A stretch of DNA of 42,284 nucleotides. Source: Bacteroides sp. GTDB taxonomy: Bacteria; Bacteroidota; Bacteroidia; Bacteroidales; Muribaculaceae. Shown one piece after another: positions 39,291-42,284 of this stretch. Position 1 is the first letter of the stretch. Every line of letters starts with the position of its first letter. Below the pieces are notes generated by a model that saw nothing but the letters and a program-made list of their open reading frames with translations, made no database searches and had not been told where the DNA came from. Location of the stretch: positions 35,983-78,266 of the forward strand of contig JAAVDO010000010.1 in assembly GCA_014801735.1 (NCBI GenBank). Reading direction: 5' to 3'. The position numbers were made by a program, and so were the translations under genes.

Positions 39291-41999
39291 ATGAATCTAA
39301 GAATTGCAGCCGCAGGAATCTTTGTGGCTCTGACGGCTCTCGTATCGGCACGCACTATAGACCTGTCGGGAGACTGGAAGGTAGAACTCGACAATGATAC
39401 TACGACACATTTGATCACTTTGCCAGGAACCACAGATCTGGCAGGACTGGGTGTACCAAACGTCCTTGAACCGGAATTAAAGAAGCCTCAGTTGTTAAGA
39501 CTGACCCGAAAGAACCGCTTCATCGGAAGGGCGACATATTCCAGAACTGTGCATATTGACGGAGATATGGCCGGAAAACCTCTTGAGCTGAAACTTGAGA
39601 GGGTGATGTGGCGAAGCCGCCTGAGCATCGATGGTCAACCGGTAGGAATGATGCAGGAGAGTCTTTCGACACCGCATCGTTATTATCTACCCGACGGACT
39701 TGATGAGGGAGAGCATCAGATCAGTCTCGAAATCGATAACGGAAAGATGTATGAAATAAGCGATGATGAGCTGGCACATGCCTATACTGATGATACTCAG
39801 ATAAAATGGAATGGCGTGCTTGGCAACATGTCGCTGAGAAGTGTTGAACCTGTCGATGTGGCAAGCGTGCAGGTCTATCCCGATGATGATTTGTCGGGAG
39901 TGGAAGTAGTGGCTACGGTGAATAATCATAAGGGAAAGAAACTGAGGCAGAAACTTGAGTTCAGAATATGCTCACCGGATGGCCGTGAGTGGTCAAGGAA
40001 AGTGTATGTGAATCTCGCACCAGGAGCAAACGTGGTGAAGGAAAGATGTGGAATAGCGGGCGAACGTCAGTTATGGTCAGAATTCTCACCGGTGTTGTAT
40101 GAGGCGGAGGTTGCTGCCGGAAAGTCGGCAGAACAGACACACTTCGGGTTGAGAAAAATTGAATCGAGGGGGCATGAACTGCTGATAAACGGGAATCCGG
40201 TGTTTTTAAGAGGCTCGCTGGAATGCTGTGTTTTCCCTCTTACGGGTACACCTCCTCTTGGCGAGGCAGGGTGGGAGGCCGTGTTTGACACTGCTGAACA
40301 ATGGGGACTTAATCATCTGCGCTTTCACTCATGGTGTCCTCCAGAGGCAGCCTTCGCCGTGGCTGACAGGCATGGATTCTATCTGCAGGTTGAACTGCCG
40401 ATATGGTCGACAAGTCTGCAAGCAGGTGAAAACGGTGGAGTCAAAGATTTCATAAAGAGCGAGTATGATCGTATTGTCGAGGTGTATGGCAATCATCCAT
40501 CGTTTGTGATGATGACCGTGGGCAATGAGTTGCAGTCGGACTTCGTGTGGCTCAACGATATGGTAAGGTATATGAAGAAATACGATCCCCGGCGTTTGTA
40601 CGCGGCCAGTTCATTCACATTTGAACGGGGTCACGGAGGACATCCGGAGGAGAATGACGATTTTATGGTGAGTCAGTGGACTGATGCCGGCTGGGTCAGA
40701 GGACAAGGTGTGTTTGATAAGGAAGCGCCGTCGTTCGACAAAAACTATGACTCATCGACCGGATTTCTGGATGTGCCGCTCATAACTCACGAGATTGGCC
40801 AATATGCAGTATATCCTGATCTGACAGAGATTGAAAAGTATACGGGTGTTCTCGACCCGTTGAATTTCAAGGCCGTGAAGGCTGATCTTGAGGCAAAAGG
40901 ACGTTTGCACAAGGCGGAAGATTACCTGAAGGGAGCCCTGGCGGCGCTACTGTATAAGGAGGAAATAGAGAGAGCATTAAAAACAAATGGTATAGCTGGA
41001 ATACAACTGCTGAGTCTCACGGACTTTCCCGGACAAGGAACAGCTCTGGTCGGTCTTGTCAACGTATTCGGTGAATCGAAAGGCGTAGCTCAACCTGAAT
41101 GGTTCAAAGGTTTCTGTGCGCCGCGAGTTGCACTCGCCATGTTTGAGAAGGCGACTTACAGAAATGACGAAGAGTTCAGGGCGAAAATCGATGTCGCCAA
41201 CTATCTGAGAGAAGAAAATAATGTCGGATTAAAATGGCGGATGGTTGACGAAGACGGTAGAGAGATTGCATCAGGAAATAAGATTTTTGAACATCTGCCT
41301 CAGGGACAAACCGAAGGTGGAGAAATTAGTGTCGCACTCTCGGACGTGAGGTGTCCGATGAAGCTGGTTCTGGAAGCGTCGGTTGACGGCAACTGTTATC
41401 CAAACAAATGGAATATTTGGGTCTATCCGTCAGAAAACAATGAAGAAACCCATGATGGAGTGGTGATAACCAGCTCGTTAGCCGAGGCCCGGAAAGCACT
41501 TGATTCGGGAGAAAGAGTGATATTCTCACCGAGTCCTGATTCAATACGTGGTATCGAGAGCAAGTTTGTACCGGTGTTCTGGAGTCCGGTGCATTTTCCA
41601 ACGCAGTCTGGAGGAATGGGGATCTTATGTGATGCCACACACCCAGCATTAGCTGATTTCCCAAACGACGGGCACACCGACTGGCAGTGGTGGCATCCCG
41701 TTAAAAATTCGAGAACATTTGAGACTGATTCGTTGCCCGGGAGTGAAGCAGTGATTGAAGTAGTAGATAATTTTGTGTCTAACCGTTCACTTGCATTGGT
41801 GGCTGAAGGGCGCTGCTCGAACGGACGCGTTCTGGTATGCGGCATAGACATAATGTCGCCTGAGGCAATGAAAGACCCGGCCACAGCTCAGTTAAGAAGG
41901 AGTCTATTAAAATATGTCGTGAGTGAAAAATTCGATCCGAACGGGATGATTGAACCTGATGCACTCGAAAAATTGATAAATGATGGCCACAAAAAGTGA
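39291..41999 (+). CDS. Glycoside hydrolase family 2, secreted (paralogue 2)
   Basis: This 902-aa protein has a signal peptide (MNLRIAAAGIFVALTALVSA) and the same layout as the GH2 at 31771: sugar-binding jelly roll, Ig-like domain, barrel beginning LRGSLECCVFPLTGTPPL. The predicted acid/base is E413 in TVGNELQSD and the nucleophile E501 in ITHEIGQ. The C-terminal domain is also shared (NKWNIWVYPSE against NEWNIWVYPDE). The two are clearly paralogues, but the acid/base neighbourhood differs, so they may cut different linkages of one glycan. It starts 1 nt behind the DUF5107-TPR stop and ends the operon before a hairpin. Confidence 0.9.
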   Translation: MNLRIAAAGIFVALTALVSARTIDLSGDWKVELDNDTTTHLITLPGTTDLAGLGVPNVLEPELKKPQLLRLTRKNRFIGRATYSRTVHIDGDMAGKPLELKLERVMWRSRLSIDGQPVGMMQESLSTPHRYYLPDGLDEGEHQISLEIDNGKMYEISDDELAHAYTDDTQIKWNGVLGNMSLRSVEPVDVASVQVYPDDDLSGVEVVATVNNHKGKKLRQKLEFRICSPDGREWSRKVYVNLAPGANVVKERCGIAGERQLWSEFSPVLYEAEVAAGKSAEQTHFGLRKIESRGHELLINGNPVFLRGSLECCVFPLTGTPPLGEAGWEAVFDTAEQWGLNHLRFHSWCPPEAAFAVADRHGFYLQVELPIWSTSLQAGENGGVKDFIKSEYDRIVEVYGNHPSFVMMTVGNELQSDFVWLNDMVRYMKKYDPRRLYAASSFTFERGHGGHPEENDDFMVSQWTDAGWVRGQGVFDKEAPSFDKNYDSSTGFLDVPLITHEIGQYAVYPDLTEIEKYTGVLDPLNFKAVKADLEAKGRLHKAEDYLKGALAALLYKEEIERALKTNGIAGIQLLSLTDFPGQGTALVGLVNVFGESKGVAQPEWFKGFCAPRVALAMFEKATYRNDEEFRAKIDVANYLREENNVGLKWRMVDEDGREIASGNKIFEHLPQGQTEGGEISVALSDVRCPMKLVLEASVDGNCYPNKWNIWVYPSENNEETHDGVVITSSLAEARKALDSGERVIFSPSPDSIRGIESKFVPVFWSPVHFPTQSGGMGILCDATHPALADFPNDGHTDWQWWHPVKNSRTFETDSLPGSEAVIEVVDNFVSNRSLALVAEGRCSNGRVLVCGIDIMSPEAMKDPATAQLRRSLLKYVVSEKFDPNGMIEPDALEKLINDGHKK

Positions 42000-42056
42000 A
42001 TGGGGTAGGACAATCAGATTAGATTCGATAGGTATAGAATAATTAGTATAGTTAGG

Positions 42057-42092
42057 AGTATGGGACCGCGCCGCGAAGTGAGGTCTCATACT
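42057..42092 (+). terminator. Terminator hairpin of the GH2/DUF5107 operon
   Basis: AGTATGGGACC (42057-42067) pairs with GGTCTCATACT (42082-42092), 11 bp with one G-T pair, followed by TCTAAATTTTGTC. Confidence 0.75.
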
Positions 42093-42215
42093 TCTAAATT
42101 TTGTCTTAAAATGTAAATTGTGTTGAGTCAGGGTATTACAAAAATATAACTAAAAAAGTTCACGCGGATTATGTAAATTAATGTTAAAACATTTGGTGGG
42201 GAAGGGAAAAGTGTC

Positions 42216-42223
42216 TACCTTTG
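42216..42223 (+). promoter_or_regulatory. Promoter of a gene continuing beyond the window, probably a stable RNA
   Basis: TACCTTTG with TTTG (42192-42195) 20 nt upstream is a full consensus promoter. The transcribed leader starts with a GCTTT-TGG-GAAGC stem (42229-42241), almost the same as in the tRNA-Pro leader, so a tRNA or rRNA operon may follow. The gene itself is outside the window. Confidence 0.6.
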
Positions 42224-42284
42224 CACTCGCTTTTGGGAAGCGCCCCTCGGCGGAGGAGCAAGAGCTTAACCGGAGCGACTGAAA

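Noticed and set aside
1..42284. Insertion sequences, integrases or attachment sites
   Set aside because: No transposase or recombinase motif was found in any frame, and I saw no direct repeats flanking the toxin operon, although a short attachment repeat could escape reading by eye.

Overview
The window looks like a chromosomal segment of a gut Bacteroidales bacterium, most plausibly of the Muribaculaceae type. Many genes and both RNA genes are preceded by the Bacteroidetes sigma-factor signature TAnnTTTG, often with an upstream TTG/TTTG about 19-20 nt away, and Shine-Dalgarno sites are weak. Gene content fits: DUF3822, DUF4294, DUF5107, a Cys-nucleophile C69 dipeptidase, and secreted glycosidases mixed with housekeeping genes. 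The assignment is inferred from these features, not from a phylogeny.

Layout. 1-2305: 3' end of the glycine decarboxylase gene plus dihydrolipoyl dehydrogenase (glycine cleavage). 2314-4575 (minus): nadB and a DUF4294 gene. 4755-8777: a 1340-aa multidomain protein with an AlbA_2 domain. 8969-13289: a thioredoxin-like lipoprotein, then a tight run DUF3822-rsmD-DUF805-GH20. 13380-14751 (minus): three overlapping, A+T-rich genes encoding an ADP-ribosyltransferase-like toxin, a small putative antitoxin and a SecB-like chaperone. They lie directly behind the SRP RNA gene ffs (14784-14885, minus). 14998-20890 (minus): GH84, yebC, pheT. 21084-23816: GH89 and a Crp/Fnr-type regulator broken by a frameshift before its HTH. 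24006-28378: an orphan lipoprotein flanked by two 9-nt-periodic tracts, an SDR enzyme, a small membrane protein, a C69 dipeptidase, a candidate small RNA and a 61-aa lipoprotein. 28632-30670: tRNA-Pro(GGG), pyrH, frr, crcB. 30748-41999: an AraC regulator divergent from GH2, MFS sugar porter, DUF5107-TPR protein, GH2. The window ends in a promoter and leader resembling that of the tRNA gene.

How the parts work together. Three secreted hexosaminidases of different families (GH20 and GH84 beta, GH89 alpha) suggest removal of GlcNAc caps from host or microbial glycans. The AraC-GH2-MFS-DUF5107/TPR-GH2 block reads as a self-contained sugar-utilisation locus without SusC/SusD: secreted GH2 enzymes release a sugar, the MFS porter imports it, and the cytoplasmic DUF5107-TPR protein acts on or senses it (inference).

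The most exciting element is the tripartite toxin-antitoxin-chaperone operon behind ffs. Its architecture matches CmdTAC-like anti-phage systems, in a Bacteroidales setting and with sequences I cannot match to a characterised member by eye.
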